A stretch of DNA of 64,000 nucleotides from Forficula auricularia (GCA_024734495.1 JALMQS010000161.1:1349758-1413757); one strand, 5' to 3'. Positions 32,271-43,456 are shown, counted from the stretch's first letter. Translations and numbers: made by a program. Notes: generated by a model from the sequence alone, not told the origin.

Positions 32271-32364
32271 GGATCAGCCGGGGCTCGAACCGGGATCTTT
32301 GCATATGTACTGCAATGCTTTGTCATAAGAGTATTAGCTCCTATATCCACTAAGCTACTGATCC
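32271..32364 (-). tRNA. tRNA-like sequence, minus copy
   Basis: Acceptor GGATCAG/CTGATCC pairs over seven bases. The T-arm has GGTTCGAGCCC (B box) and TAGCTTAGTGGAT fits the A box. The anticodon region is long; see the plus copy. It is probably a tRNA pseudogene or SINE head carried by the hAT element. Confidence 0.5.
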
Positions 32365-32505
32365 CTGCGATCGATTGGGAGCGCTGGAATATTTAATTGT
32401 TTGAATTAATGAATCAAGGCCTAAGCTGCGAAAAATGAACGAGGAGAGGATTAAAAAAAGAAATTCCATAATTCATATAGACAAAAGGTATTAGTTTGGG
32501 TTCAG

Positions 32506-32598
32506 GGATCAGTAGCTTAGTGGATATAGGAGCTAATACTCTTATGACAAAGCATTGCAGTATATGCAAAGATTCCGGGTTCGAGCCCCGGCTGATCC
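32506..32598 (+). tRNA. tRNA-like sequence, plus copy, possible intron
   Basis: Acceptor GGATCAG (32506-32512) pairs with CTGATCC (32592-32598). The D-stem is GCTT/GAGC and the T-arm CCGGG-TTCGAGC-CCCGG is perfect. The anticodon stem ATACT/AGTAT has five pairs but encloses 18 bases, which would fit a seven-base loop with an 11-base intron and an anticodon that might be TAT. It is flanked by the same TTTTGTCTATAATAAAAATA as the minus copy. The isotype call is tentative. Confidence 0.5.
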
Positions 32599-33044
32599 TT
32601 TTGTCTATAATAAAAATAATCTTTTCTTCGTTCCCTAAATTTAAAAATTAATAATTATATTTTTTATTTTCCAAACAAAAGTTATGAACCAGATTTAACC
32701 AAACTTTCAAAAAGCATGGGAAGGCTAATGCTCCCATTGGTGTAACTATCTATTATTCAATAATTATAGTTATATTATTTGATTACTAATTTTATTATTC
32801 TAGAAGAGCTAGCTATCATACTTTATATGTTTAGTACGAAACATTTGTATGTTTTTATATGAATAAATATTTCATATTTAAAGCTATTTATTTTAAATCA
32901 AAAATCAAATTTATATACCTAATCCTAATCAAATACCATAATATTGAAACAAAAATGTTAGTGACTCTTTTAAAACTGGGAAATTTTGTAAATTATAACT
33001 TTTGGCTACTCCGTCTCAAAAGGTTGCCGACCCCTGGTCTAGTG

Positions 33045-34134
33045 TCAACATTCTTCTTCCTATTTAAAAAAAAAAAATTCAAAGAGCTGATTAGATGGAA
33101 GAATAAAATTCACTAAAAGCAAAATTATAAACTCAACTATATAAGATAAAAAAATAATGAAGTTTTGAATATTTAAAAATTCTTCTTCTTCCTCATACTT
33201 TCATTTTCTAAAATATTTATTATTTCAGTAATTCATATGCTACAACACTAACCAATTCTATAGTTTATATCATTCTAGTACAAGGAGACAAAAAATTGAG
33301 GTTTTCTAGAACAATCACAATTAATTGATCATTTCTCTCCTGACTAAAACTTGTCAGGACTTGTCTTTTAGATCTTTGTACGTTCTTACATGTCAATGGA
33401 AAATGGATAGTCAGTGATTATTATATTCGTGACCCTTTTAAAAAATAAATTATCATTCCTCATTTCTTTCTTTAATCCTATTCGATTTAAACCAGGCTGT
33501 CCAACCCGTGGACCAATATAAAGTCATAAAATTTCTTAAGTCATTGAGATTTATATGTAGATACTGGAAAACACACAACAATTTGGCCTAATAATTGTTT
33601 TCTCTAAAATAAGAAATCTGGAAATCTACTGTGAAGTTTTGGAAAAATAAAAGTGCTACTTTTAAATTTTGAATCTGGAACTAGATTTCAAGATTTCCGA
33701 AAAAACGATCATCATTTTTGGTCTATTTTCGATTCCATTTTCATTAGAAATACATTTTCTACTTGGAAACTTTCTGATTGAATGTTCAAGAACAACAATT
33801 AGATACCGATCTGAAAGAAAAATTGAATATTGTATCTTTATTAGAATTTTATAATTAATTATCTAGCCAGGAAAAATTATAAACAAATACTAATACATAA
33901 TACCACTTTTTGTAAGTATGTAGGTTTGTAGGTATGTATTTACATAATTATGCGAGAAGCTATTTTCAAGTATAAAATTAGAAAAATAATACAGTTCTTA
34001 TTTCTACATTACACAACTCTACAAAAATTTTGTTTATTTCATTTTTTCTATTCATTGTGCACCAAAATAAATGAAAAGTACCTATCTTCCGTATAAAGTT
34101 TGCTTTTGTAGTGGTTATAATAATAATAAACGAC
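33045..34134. other. AT-rich stretch, no gene seen
   Basis: Only short chance frames, for example 33669-33854, with no domain. Confidence 0.4.
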
Positions 34135-34500
34135 GAAAAAGTCCATTTCGACCTATTTTTAGACTCCCATTAGATATTAAACAGCAATATTTGGAATAAA
34201 AATAATTTGTTGACGTAATGCAAAGCTTTTTGCATTTTCAAATTACTACTTGTTTGTAACTCAATTAGAACTCTAGTAATAACTAAAAAAGTAAGACCAC
34301 ATATTTTTATATATGTTTATTATCCTTTATAATCACATAGTTTTAGATTTTTAGTTATAACTCGAGTTCTAATTGAGCTAAAAACGAGAATAATTTGAAA
34401 ATCAAAGGAAGCTTGCTACTTCAACAAAATATTGGGATCTAAAATATTCCTGTATAATATCCAATGGGACTGGAAAATATGTCAAATAGTTTTGACCGGT
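34135..34500. repeat. Inverted-repeat element, copy 2
   Basis: It mirrors itself around 34310 (CTCAATTAGAACTCTAGTAA against AACTCGAGTTCTAATTGAG). Outer phrases about TTTGACC and AATGGGA match the element at 5142-5470. Confidence 0.55.
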
Positions 34501-34636
34501 AATATCTCCAAAACAAGAGTTAATCGGTAATTTTTAAGGTGATTTTTGAATTCAGCAGGTGGAAATACATAAGAATCAGATATTTTTGAGCCTGAGGCAT
34601 TTTCATTGTTGGGCAGTGTTATTAACTATCTTTTTT

Positions 34637-35322
34637 AACCGACTTCAAAAAGGAGGAGGTTCTCTATTCGACTGAATTTTTTTTTGTGCCTATGTTACCT
34701 CATATCTCCGCCAATTGTCAACCGATTTTGAAAAATTTTTTTGCATTGGGTCCAGTCTAGCTTCCGATTGGTCCCATTTTTTTTTCGATTTTTTTCCATA
34801 GGTATTAGACCTTTTTTATTAGGTTTGTTTAGACCTAACCTCTTTGTTTATGAACCGATTTCGATGGTTCTTTTTTTATCCGAAAGGGGGTGTCTTAGGG
34901 ATGGTGTCATATTAATTTGGTCAAGTTCTGATGATATGATCACTATTAATAACATCACTAAAAAGAAAAATAAAAATAATTTTTAAGAAAAAAATAAAAA
35001 CCGACTTCCAAAAATTAAATGCAACAAATAAAATACACTAAAAGGTATAAAATAATTATTATCTTATTTAGTTACAACTAAACGACGAAATATTAACATG
35101 AAATTACTTTTTGAAGTTGGTGCCAAACATATACCTTTTATGAATCGCACTCGACGGATCTTACTTAGTACGTTTGGCGTGTACGCTCGCTTATAGGTAG
35201 TTTGTTTGGTACCGACTTCAAAAAGTAATTTCATGTTGATATTTCGTAGTTGTAACTAAATAAGATAATAATTATTTTATACCTTTTAGTGTATTTATTT
35301 GTTCAATTTTTTGAAGTCGGTT
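34637..35322. mobile_element. CCGACTTCAAAAA fold-back repeat, copy 2 (opposite orientation)
   Basis: It begins AACCGACTTCAAAAAGGAGG and ends TTTTTTGAAGTCGG. It is the reverse complement of 27949-28607 over about 650 bases with high similarity, including the phrase TTTTTTATTAGGTTTGTTTA. The 81-codon frame at 34741 corresponds to the plus reading of the same block. Confidence 0.75.
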
Positions 35323-36204
35323 TTTATTTTTTCTTAAAAATTATTTTTGAATAACAAATATCAATAGAAAGAATTATAATATTTTATCCGCGGTCCGAGA
35401 CAATTTTTTTCTTCAAATGTGGACCTAATAAGCCAAAAGGTTCGACACCATTGATTTAAATACATATTTACTCTTTGAATTTCTTCATACAGAAAGTTGT
35501 CACCGATAACAATTTCTTTCATTTCTTTCATTACGAATGTGACTGTTGAAGAAAATAATGCAGGAAGTAGTAAGGGAGTACGGGTTATAAAAGGAGTACG
35601 AAACTTATAAAAGAGTACGAAACTCCCCATAGGAGTACGTTTGGTCACCTTAATTAAGATAATTTACCAGCTTAAGATTCTATCTTAGGCTTTCAGTAAA
35701 AGAAAATAATCGTAATGGATAAAATTAAATAGAATCCGATTCGGTTGAAATTATTTGCAGTTTGATTTAGATATCTCTCGTGCCGTTTGATTTCCTTTTG
35801 TCTGTCTGATCTTGTTATGTTAATGATATGCTAACCAGTGAACGGACAGCGAGACAAGAGCCGTAAACCATCATCAGCTCTTCAGCAGTGACGAAAATCC
35901 GGATTTCTCAAACAACGTTTCACGAAACAATTTTAATCTCCTTGATTTTAAAACTAGCCAATTTACAAGTTACTTGATATTTACTAACTAATTTATTTCA
36001 ATATTTATTAGTTATTGGGAAACATTTCTCTCACCTCAGAAAACCTGAAGTTCTTCATTTCATGGGTTTTTAAATCCGAATTTCACGTCTAATTTAGATC
36101 TCGGTTGATAGTCGTTATTAGATAAAGAGTCATCTTAGACACTCAAGAAATAATCTTATTTATTACGAGATAATATTTTCAGTAATATATTAATAATACA
36201 ATAT
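35323..36204. other. Unassigned stretch
   Basis: The 95-codon minus frame 35361-35648 has no recognisable domain. 35580-35640 contains three short near-repeats of GGAGTACG. Confidence 0.4.
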
Positions 36205-36224
36205 TACTATACCAGATGCAAAGC

Positions 36225-36295
36225 ACTTCTTCGGTGGGCATCTTGCTGGCCAGGGTGCTACGCACCCTGGATGCCGTAGTGGACCAAAAACCAGA
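36225..36295 (-). mobile_element. Helitron-like 3' end, CTGG type
   Basis: Minus strand: GGTCCACTACGGCATCC, hairpin GGGTGC-GTA-GCACCC, TGGCCAGCAAGATG, CCGAAG, TTTGCATCTGG then T. It parallels the ends at 13846 and 43410. Confidence 0.5.
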
Positions 36296-36448
36296 AATAA
36301 AAATATTTAAATCCAAAATCAATTGTCCATTAATACATTTCTCTCGAAACGTTTGGAATTTTAATAAACGTTTCTAGATTGTTTTGTAAAAGGTTTGTAT
36401 TTATTTATATACGCAAAACAATCAATCAAAGTACTCTCCCTCTCTCTA

Positions 36449-37214
36449 TATATCGCACATCCTCTAAAAAACTGTCATAACACAAAAAAGTCAAATTTAA
36501 GCCACCAATACAAAAATGTTCAGTTTTTTTCTCTGTATTCTACAAAAACGCCATATTCTTAACTCAAAAATGAGCCGCCAGAGGGCACTTGTGTCAGTTT
36601 GATCCGGAGCTACATTGACGCGGAACAAATCTACAACAGGCCTCAACAGTGTTTGCAAGAGCTGCACGTCTGTCTTTGTGGGTGAAAACCGACATAAGCT
36701 GTAATGCGACTGTATTGCAGATGATTTCACATATTTAATTTGATTATTTATTAGTAGAAAACAGTTGTAAGATGTAATAGGACGGTTTTGTATAATAATT
36801 TGTTTAAAGTTTGCTGTACACTCAATGTAAAAAAGTGTCATATCACAGGCTATGTCTGTTTTTAAACAAAATAACACCAATTGCATTTGCCGTATATATA
36901 GTGAATATACGAGACATATCACATATTGTGTCGATTTTTTACAATTGTCAGTAATTTCAGAATGTAGAAAACTGTCATAACATATGACTTTTTTCAGTTT
37001 TTTTCTAAAATAATACGAATTATTATAGTAGGACATCTATTTTTTACCTTACTGACATAAAGTTAAATAAATTTTACAACAATATAAAAGATAAAAACGA
37101 AACTAATCATTATTATAAATTCACAATAAAACGGAGAAGAGAAAAATCTTTAAAACCAATTATCTCAAAACAACTTTTTTTGTGTTATGGCAGTTTTTAG
37201 AGGATATGGGATAT
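36449..37214. mobile_element. MITE-like element with AACTGTCATAACACAAAAAA ends
   Basis: The left end CATCCTCTAAAAAACTGTCA and the right end, reversed, CATATCCTCTAAAAACTGCC match over about 40 bases. The interior holds a 179-codon minus open frame (36497-37036), long for this AT content, but without a recognisable domain and starting inside the terminal repeat. I regard it as possible transposon coding remnant or chance. Confidence 0.65.
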
Positions 37215-37466
37215 ATCGTCGCTGATCTTACAAAATCTAGTAAGTTCGATTTTTGGTCAATTACGTATTATACGTTTATACCGACCAATATTTCACGGCG
37301 CGTATTGAAACCTTATTATTCTATTTCAATTTAATTTCGCGTTACGGACAAATAATACATATTGAATTGTATTTGTTTGTATTGGTGTATAAAATGGGTT
37401 TTCTAGTTTTCTGACAAACTTTAAATTTAGGGCTTACGTGGTTTTGTAAGATCAGCGACGATATAT
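37212..37466. mobile_element. 255-bp MITE with TATATCGTCGCTGATCTTAC ends
   Basis: The inverted ends match over 24 bases (TATATCGTCGCTGATCTTAC and onward AAAA). It directly abuts or overlaps the previous element by a few bases. No coding. Confidence 0.8.
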
Positions 37467-37605
37467 AAGCTATAATTATTCTTGGCTTATAGGTGTTACT
37501 GGGATTCTTGGAGGAAAAAAATATGAATGTTTCGTGAATGTAGCCAACCTCATTTTCACTAGTGTTCCTTACTGAATCATTTTTATAAGATTAATTTTTT
37601 TCTAC

Positions 37606-37748
37606 CTGGATTGGGGAGGATTTGTGGCTGGTAGAGCACAGATCGGCTCTCTGGCGTCTGGGGACTTGGATTTCTCTTGTGTATCTTTCAGCCACTTGGG
37701 ACATTGTGAAAGAGGCGAGGGTCCAGAGGAATGTCCGCCTGAACCGAC
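37606..37748 (-). other. GC-rich candidate exon or coding remnant
   Basis: A patch far less AT-rich than its surroundings is open in both directions. On the minus strand it is bounded by GTGTATCAG/G and CAG/GTAGAA, possible splice sites, and reads TMSQVAERYTREIQVPRRQR. On the plus strand 37622-37870 is also open. I do not recognise either product. It could be an exon of a minus-strand gene, a conserved element or a transposon piece. Confidence 0.25.
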
Positions 37749-37869
37749 CTGATACACCGGTTAAGTTGACACACACACACACGTATCTCGCACATTTCCT
37801 TAATGCCATGCTTTCAAAGATAACGTTCAATTCGTTCCATTCATTTGGGATTTTCTTATGCAATGTTTA

Positions 37870-38428
37870 AATGCATATTAATCCTTTTCCGTGATCCATT
37901 TGGAACATATTCTAAAAAATTACATTATGCGCAATCTGATTAAAAATATTTTAATTAATAAAATCCCTTTACATTTATTTATTCTCTAATCAGATAATCG
38001 ATCATTGCGTTTGATTAGTTCAATAAGAGGAAATTATCAAATGTCACTTTCTAAAATCAAAATGTCGATTTTTATCAGGGCCAGTCGGGTCAATTAATCG
38101 TTACGTTTATAGAATACCTTTCACTTTAATATCTAAATAAATAGAAAAATATTCACTATTCATTTAAATATCATGAACTGCAACACTTTTTATATAATTT
38201 AAAAGATTTTATATTTATGATTGATTGACTCTTTTAAAAGATACAATGAGGATTATTTCTGAGATATTTAGATATGTTTTTAAATAATTAAGATGATTAA
38301 ACTAAAAAAATACAACTCTTATAAGTCAAGACTCATGCATATTTTTCTAAATTAATGAAAAGGAAGAAGACTCAACAGTGACTGATTAAACAATTAATGA
38401 CTTCTATGCGCAGTTCTTTTATCTTTTA
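37870..38428. other. AT-rich stretch, no gene seen
   Basis: Nothing recognisable. An (AC)n tract lies just upstream at 37770-37782. Confidence 0.35.
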
Positions 38429-38524
38429 GGGGCCGTCCATAAATTACGTCACACAGTAAGGGTGGAGGGAGCATCTCAGATTTGTAGAATCTCAAAAATT
38501 GTGATTCTACAAAATCTTTTATGG

Positions 38525-39215
38525 AGATAGGTGTTGGTTCTAGGTGAAACATTTTTATATAATAATAAAAATTGGGTAAAATTGCGAGGTAGATTTCACA
38601 AAAAAAATATAAATAAAACAAATGAGTTTTGAATTCGATATATTTCGGGTGTCAGCCCATCTTCAGGAGTCAGAGAAAACTGAATATAAATTGGAAAATT
38701 TTTTACAAATAATAATTTTTTGGAAATATGTATGGTGAGGGAAAGATAGGGGGAGGAGAAAACGTACTGAGAATTAATATTTTCGACAGATGGAACAAGT
38801 GAGTTTTTAGCCAGATGGTGGGAAAATATGTATACCTGAGTTTATAAGAAGGAATAGAATGGTACATGGAAAGTGCTGTTACCTTAATAATTAATATACA
38901 ATGTGCGAACGATAGAAGGAATGTTGAGTTATTTATTATAAAATATAATCAATAATTGTATTTTTATTCACTTCTGATTGGTTATTTAAAATATTTAAAT
39001 TTTTTGAAAGGGCTTATTTAATTTCAGTGGATTCTAAAAGATCCAATTTCAGCCCTTTTCTTAATTCTCAGTACGTTTTCTCCTCCCCTATCTTCCCTCA
39101 CTATACCTATTTCCAAAAATTATTATTGTAAAAAAATTTTCAATTTATATTCAGTTTTCTCTGACTCCGAGACTAACCCAAAATATATCGAATTCAAAAC
39201 TCATTTTTGTTTCTT
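38525..39215. mobile_element. Inverted-arm element, copy 4
   Basis: It starts GTGTTGGTTCTAGGTGAAAC and has arms 38570-38720 and 39125-39210 with GAATTCGATATATTTCGGG. The left motif is intact (CTGAAGA...GAAATATATC); in the right arm it has decayed (39163). It ends exactly where the ACTTTACCATACA element begins. Confidence 0.75.
38643..38666 (-). ncRNA. Hammerhead-like motif
   Basis: Minus strand: CTGAAGA, T, GGG...CCC, GAAATATATC. Stem II is perfect over three pairs. Confidence 0.45.
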
Positions 39216-39911
39216 ACTTTACCATACCATGGTCAAGTATTGTAATCGTGCATGAAAAAAGTGTTTTTTTTCCATCTTTTTTTCGAAATATCTCAAAAAC
39301 GGCTGAAACTATTTTGATTTAAAAAATTGAGCAAAACCATGGCATTTTGCTCTACAAAAAAGCCCTAATAAGTGAACATCGAAAAAATTATATTTTTCGA
39401 GATAATAATTGTTTTGTCAACATGTCTGTTAGTTAGTCTGTCTGTCCGGTTGGATGCTTGTTAGTTTGTGCGTTACCAAATTTTTGTGGACGAGCTAGCT
39501 CAAAAACTAGTGTGAATATCGAAACCAAATTTCACACGTAGTTTTGGTCCAGTGAGATTAAGAGCTGATTAGATTTTGGTGCATATCGACCCAAAATTAA
39601 GGGTGGTGGAAGGGGGGGTTAAAAATTAAAAATCTTGGCCGTTTGAGCAAACTCAACCAACTTTTGTGTACATAATCAGTGGGACCCCAGAAGTCTAAAA
39701 ATGCAAAAATTAACCGCCCGAAAGGGGGGGGGCAAAAAATGAAAATCTTGCCCATTTACCAAACTCAACCAAATTTTGTATACATAATCAGTGGGACCCC
39801 AGAAGTATAAAAATGCAAAAACTAACACCCCCCTACATGATTATAAATAATTTTACGGGCCAGGTTGTATGGTAAAGTCAAGTGTATGACCACATCAGAA
39901 CCAGTCGGCTT
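39216..39911. mobile_element. ACTTTACCATACA MITE, copy 2
   Basis: Ends ACTTTACCATACC (39216) and TGTATGGTAAAGT (39866-39878), followed by CAAGTGTATGACCACATCAG. The interior is colinear with 18519-19191 in reverse. Confidence 0.75.
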
Positions 39912-40182
39912 ATTTCTTTTTTTTGTGAAAGATATTTCGCAATTTGATGCTACAAAAATCAAAATAAAATTTTTTAAAAATTAAACTTAAAATATATTAA
40001 ATCACTTTAGTTGAGTTTAATTTATAAAAAAAAATCTACAATTATTAAATTATAGGGTATAAATGTGATAGTGTGACGTCACAATACAGGGGGAGGCTTA
40101 ATGAAAATGTGACAGATTGTGACACAGGGGAGAGGTCTAAAAATCTTGAAATTCGTGTGATGTAATTTTTGGACAGCCCTTT

Positions 40183-41068
40183 ATTTCTTTAAATTAAAAA
40201 AATTAAAAAATAAAATTATACGTTAGATCATCGACTCTGAGGATTCTACTGGTACCAATTGGTGAAAGACAAAAGTAATTTAATTCAGAATTTAATGGGA
40301 AGGCAATTTGATTAAAATAACATTTAATTTGGGATTTATTAAAAATTATTACGATAACCATAAAAAATATTTAATATCTAGGTATACCAATTACTTTTCT
40401 AGTAAATTTTTAAATTTATAAGAAGATACAAAAAAACAAATAAAAGATTCACGGGTTTTTGGATAATTTTTTTATTAATGTTAAATATCAATTTTCTTAA
40501 GACGTTTCTTCCTTTTTCAGGATTTTTTCAAATACTCAATTACTTAAAACATTAATCGTTGATAAAATAGTGAAACCATCGAGACTATAAATAAGTGTAT
40601 TCATAATATTCATCCTATAACCCGTGGATCTTTTATTTATTATTAAAATGGACATGAACCAACTAAAGATACAAAAATTATTTATATTTAATAAAATTTT
40701 ATCTAGTTACTTCTTATAAAAAAAAAAAAAAATTAAATAAAAATAATTGAACACTTCTTACTATACTAATGACGATTCTTACTTTCAACTTGAAATGATT
40801 GTTTGCTCTTGAAATCCTAATGAGCGGTTTGATTGTAGATATCCTGTTTTTCTCCATTTACCTATAAAAAATCCTTTTATTGATTATCATTCGAAAGCAA
40901 ATCGAATGAAACAATTTGCATTATCCTTTGTAGTTATTATATGCCCAATTGAATAAGCCATTGGAAAAGCTCACTTGGTTCAATTAAATTAATTAAATTC
41001 AATTAAATCAGATAATCCAACTTGATCTTTTTTCTTTTTTCTAATTCTAATTTGATATTTTGTTGCAG
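40183..41068. other. AT-rich stretch, no gene seen
   Basis: Nothing recognisable until the pyrimidine tract before 41069. Confidence 0.4.
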
Positions 41069-41090
41069 GGTTTTCTGGCTCCGCCATCCG
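41069..41090 (+). other. Candidate 22-nt microexon
   Basis: It is bounded upstream by a T-rich tract with CTAAT branch-like words and TTGTTGCAG, and downstream by GTGAGTTC, a near-consensus donor. The 22 bases are GC-rich (GGTTTTCTGGCTCCGCCATC plus CG) in very AT-rich DNA. It is on the same strand as the THSD7-like exons, but its reading (for example VFWLRHP or GFLAPPS) does not match a TSP1 domain. At 22 bases it would shift the frame. Confidence 0.35.
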
Positions 41091-41254
41091 GTGAGTTCAA
41101 TGCCTTTGCTATCTTCTCTCTCTATCTCTCTCCCTAGGTATGTATTTAATTCCTTTTTCATCATTAAAGAATTTCTTCAGTTAATCCACAAACTCCAATA
41201 GAAATTATATTATTAATTTTTAATAATACTACATTAAAATATTATTAATAGTTA

Positions 41255-41535
41255 ATTAATAGAGATTGTGTTGTTGGTGCAAGGTAAAACATCTTTAATA
41301 AAGATAAAAGAAAATAAATATTATATGTAATATTCATTTACTATGAGTTAAGATTTCTAGGTGACTTGTTTCACATTAAAATTAAAAATTAAAAGATGTA
41401 AATTTTTTCAATATATATATTGAAAAAATTTACATCTTTTAATTTTTAATTTAATGTGAAACAAGTGATCTAATGATCTTAACTCATAGTAAATGAATAT
41501 TGCATATAATATTTATTTTCTTTTATCTTTATTAT
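41255..41535. repeat. Long hairpin with GTGTTGTTGGTGCAAGG start, copy 1
   Basis: The arms run from about 41297 to 41413 and 41421 to 41535 with the centre TTTTTTCAATATATATATTGAAAAAA. The inner word is TGTTTCACATTAA. It is related to 45507-45717 and 7357-7515. Confidence 0.8.
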
Positions 41536-42620
41536 TAATAGTTATTATTTTACTAGCCGAAACGCGCAAACTATAATATTTACAGTTAAATTCATAAATA
41601 TCTTTTGTTGAAAAAGAAAATTTTTTGAATCGATTCATTTTCTTCTCTCCGGAAGCAAATCAACTAGAAATAGAAAAAAGTTTTATTTTTTCTCATTAGA
41701 TATTTATTCAAATTTATTGAAAGCTAATATCTTTGTGTTATTTACGTTTATCTTTTATATCAAATCATTTTTATTATGATATTTTTGTTTTAAAGGGTAG
41801 TTTATTTGAAGTCTAATTTAAAAATACGCTAATAACCCCGTTGAAATTTTTTTAAAAATATGAAATTAATAGATATTATAAAATAATTAATTATTAATAA
41901 TTTAGTTAAATTTTGAACGAAATCGATTCAGTACTTTTTGAGAAAATGATCAAAAACCATCTGAACCGTCAAAAAACGATGTTTTTTGAAAGCAAGAGAT
42001 GCCTTTGAAAAAAAGTTTAAAAAGTCATTAGAAACGAAACATTGACTTATGACATGGAGGTGAATTTTAAAATGTTTCTAAAACGGCCTTTCCCAGACTG
42101 TTTTCGAGGTTTTTGACAATTTTCTCACAAAGTACTGAATCGATTTCTTTCAAAATTGAATAAAATTATTAATAATTAATTGTTTTATACTATCAATTAA
42201 TTTTATATTAAAAAAAAAAAAATCAACTGATTTATTAGCGTTTTTTCAAATTAGATTTCAAATGAACTACCCTTTAAAATGCAAATATCCTAATAAAAAT
42301 GATTTGATATAAAAGATAAAATAAATAACTCGCAGATATGAACTTTGAATACATTTGAATAAATATAATAATAATATCTAATGAGAAAAAAATGAATCTT
42401 TTTGCCATTTCTAGTTGATTCAGTCCAGGAGAGAAGAAATTGAAACTTCTTTCATACAATTTCTATTAAACTACAAAATTCTTAATCTAAATTCTATTTT
42501 CTTATATTACAATGATACTATGAATATACTATGAACCTACAGATAGATAAAATCGATAAAATAAGTTCGATTTCTATCTCATTTATAATTCTTTTTGTCT
42601 ATTATATCGAGAGGCTAGGT
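41536..42620. other. Inverted AT-rich block, no gene
   Basis: 41590-41960 and 42090-42440 mirror each other loosely (CTAGAAATAGAAAAAAG / TTTTTGCCATTTCTAG; AAAGGGTAGTT / AACTACCCTTT), so this may be an old fold-back element of about 0.85 kb. Confidence 0.45.
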
Positions 42621-43456
42621 CACCACCATAGAGTCATAGTGATAAAAGAGTTGGCGAAAGCGCTTGTTCGACTTTTATCCAATTTGACAGCGAAGGGGTG
42701 CTGAGCGTTTGAAAACCGCGTGTTTCTCGTAAAGAGGGCATTAGGGGGGATAATTGATTTCAGCTCGACTGAAGAGACACCGTGATAGTATAGTTCTTCC
42801 GTGAGCCAGGGAGTCGAGTGAGTTGCTTAGAGCCGTGTCTCCTATTAGTTTAATTGCTGATTGAACGGATTATTATGAAATTTCATATTTGGATCAGATG
42901 TCCTCTAACTTAATTATATTGCTTCATAACGTTTTGATAATTTTACCCCAAAAGGAGGTTTGGGGGGGGATTATTATTATGGAAATTATCAAATTACTCC
43001 TAAACTATTAATTCTACGGCAAATTTTGTAATGAGCAAAGTTGTAAGGCATGTGATTTCTGACAACTTTTTGTGGGGGTAAAAATGTAAATTCTTGCCCT
43101 TGGAGCAAACTCAACCACATTTTGTATACATAGTCTGTGGGTCCCTACAGAGCTAGAAATGGAAAAACTAACCACCCAAATGGGGAAAAGGGTCAAAAAA
43201 TAAAAATTCTTGCTCTGCTACCAAACTCGACCAAACTTTGTACGCATAATCTATGGCCCACTAGAAGGCTAGAAATGGAAAAACTGGGTGCGGGGGTAGG
43301 GTCGGAGGTGACAGTGGCGATGGATGTGGAGGTGGGGACTGGGGAGGAGCGGGGTGGGTGTTCGCGGGGTTCGTGGGTTTGGGGAGTGCGTTGGTAGGGG
43401 TCCAGGGGTGTACTACACTGGCTAGGAAGAAGGGTACCGAAGGCGGGTCTTGCAGC
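42621..43456 (+). mobile_element. Helitron-like repeat, CTAG end
   Basis: The body 42860-43300 matches 14240-14790 in reverse. The terminus reads CCGAAGGCGGGTCTTGCAG, CTAG, TT at 43432-43456, which fits the Helitron CTRR-T rule. A G-rich block (43290-43410) precedes it. The left boundary is uncertain. 42621-42850 is a GC-richer patch I cannot assign. The 86-codon frame at 43137 is repeat translation. Confidence 0.5.

Larger units (their letters stand above)
32011..33036. mobile_element. hAT element with exact 8-bp target duplication
   Basis: GTCTAGTG occurs directly outside both ends (32003-32010 and 33037-33044). The inverted ends CAGAGATCGGCAACCT and, reversed, CAGGGGTCGGCAACCT are typical of hAT transposons. 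It is 1026 bp with no transposase, hence non-autonomous. The interior carries two tRNA-like sequences in inverted orientation. The 85-codon frame at 32859 is not a gene. Confidence 0.9.
38429..40182. mobile_element. GTCCATAAATTA MITE split by two insertions
   Basis: The left end GGCCGTCCATAAATTACGTC is at 38429-38452. The right end, reversed AAAGGGCTGTCCAAAAATTA, is at 40160-40182. After removal of 38525-39215 and 39216-39911 the remainder is about 360 bp, like the intact copy 4529-4929. Confidence 0.75.

Noticed and set aside
35820..35900. Another CTGATGA word (minus strand, about 35872)
   Set aside because: No paired stem II and no GAAA at the right distance.
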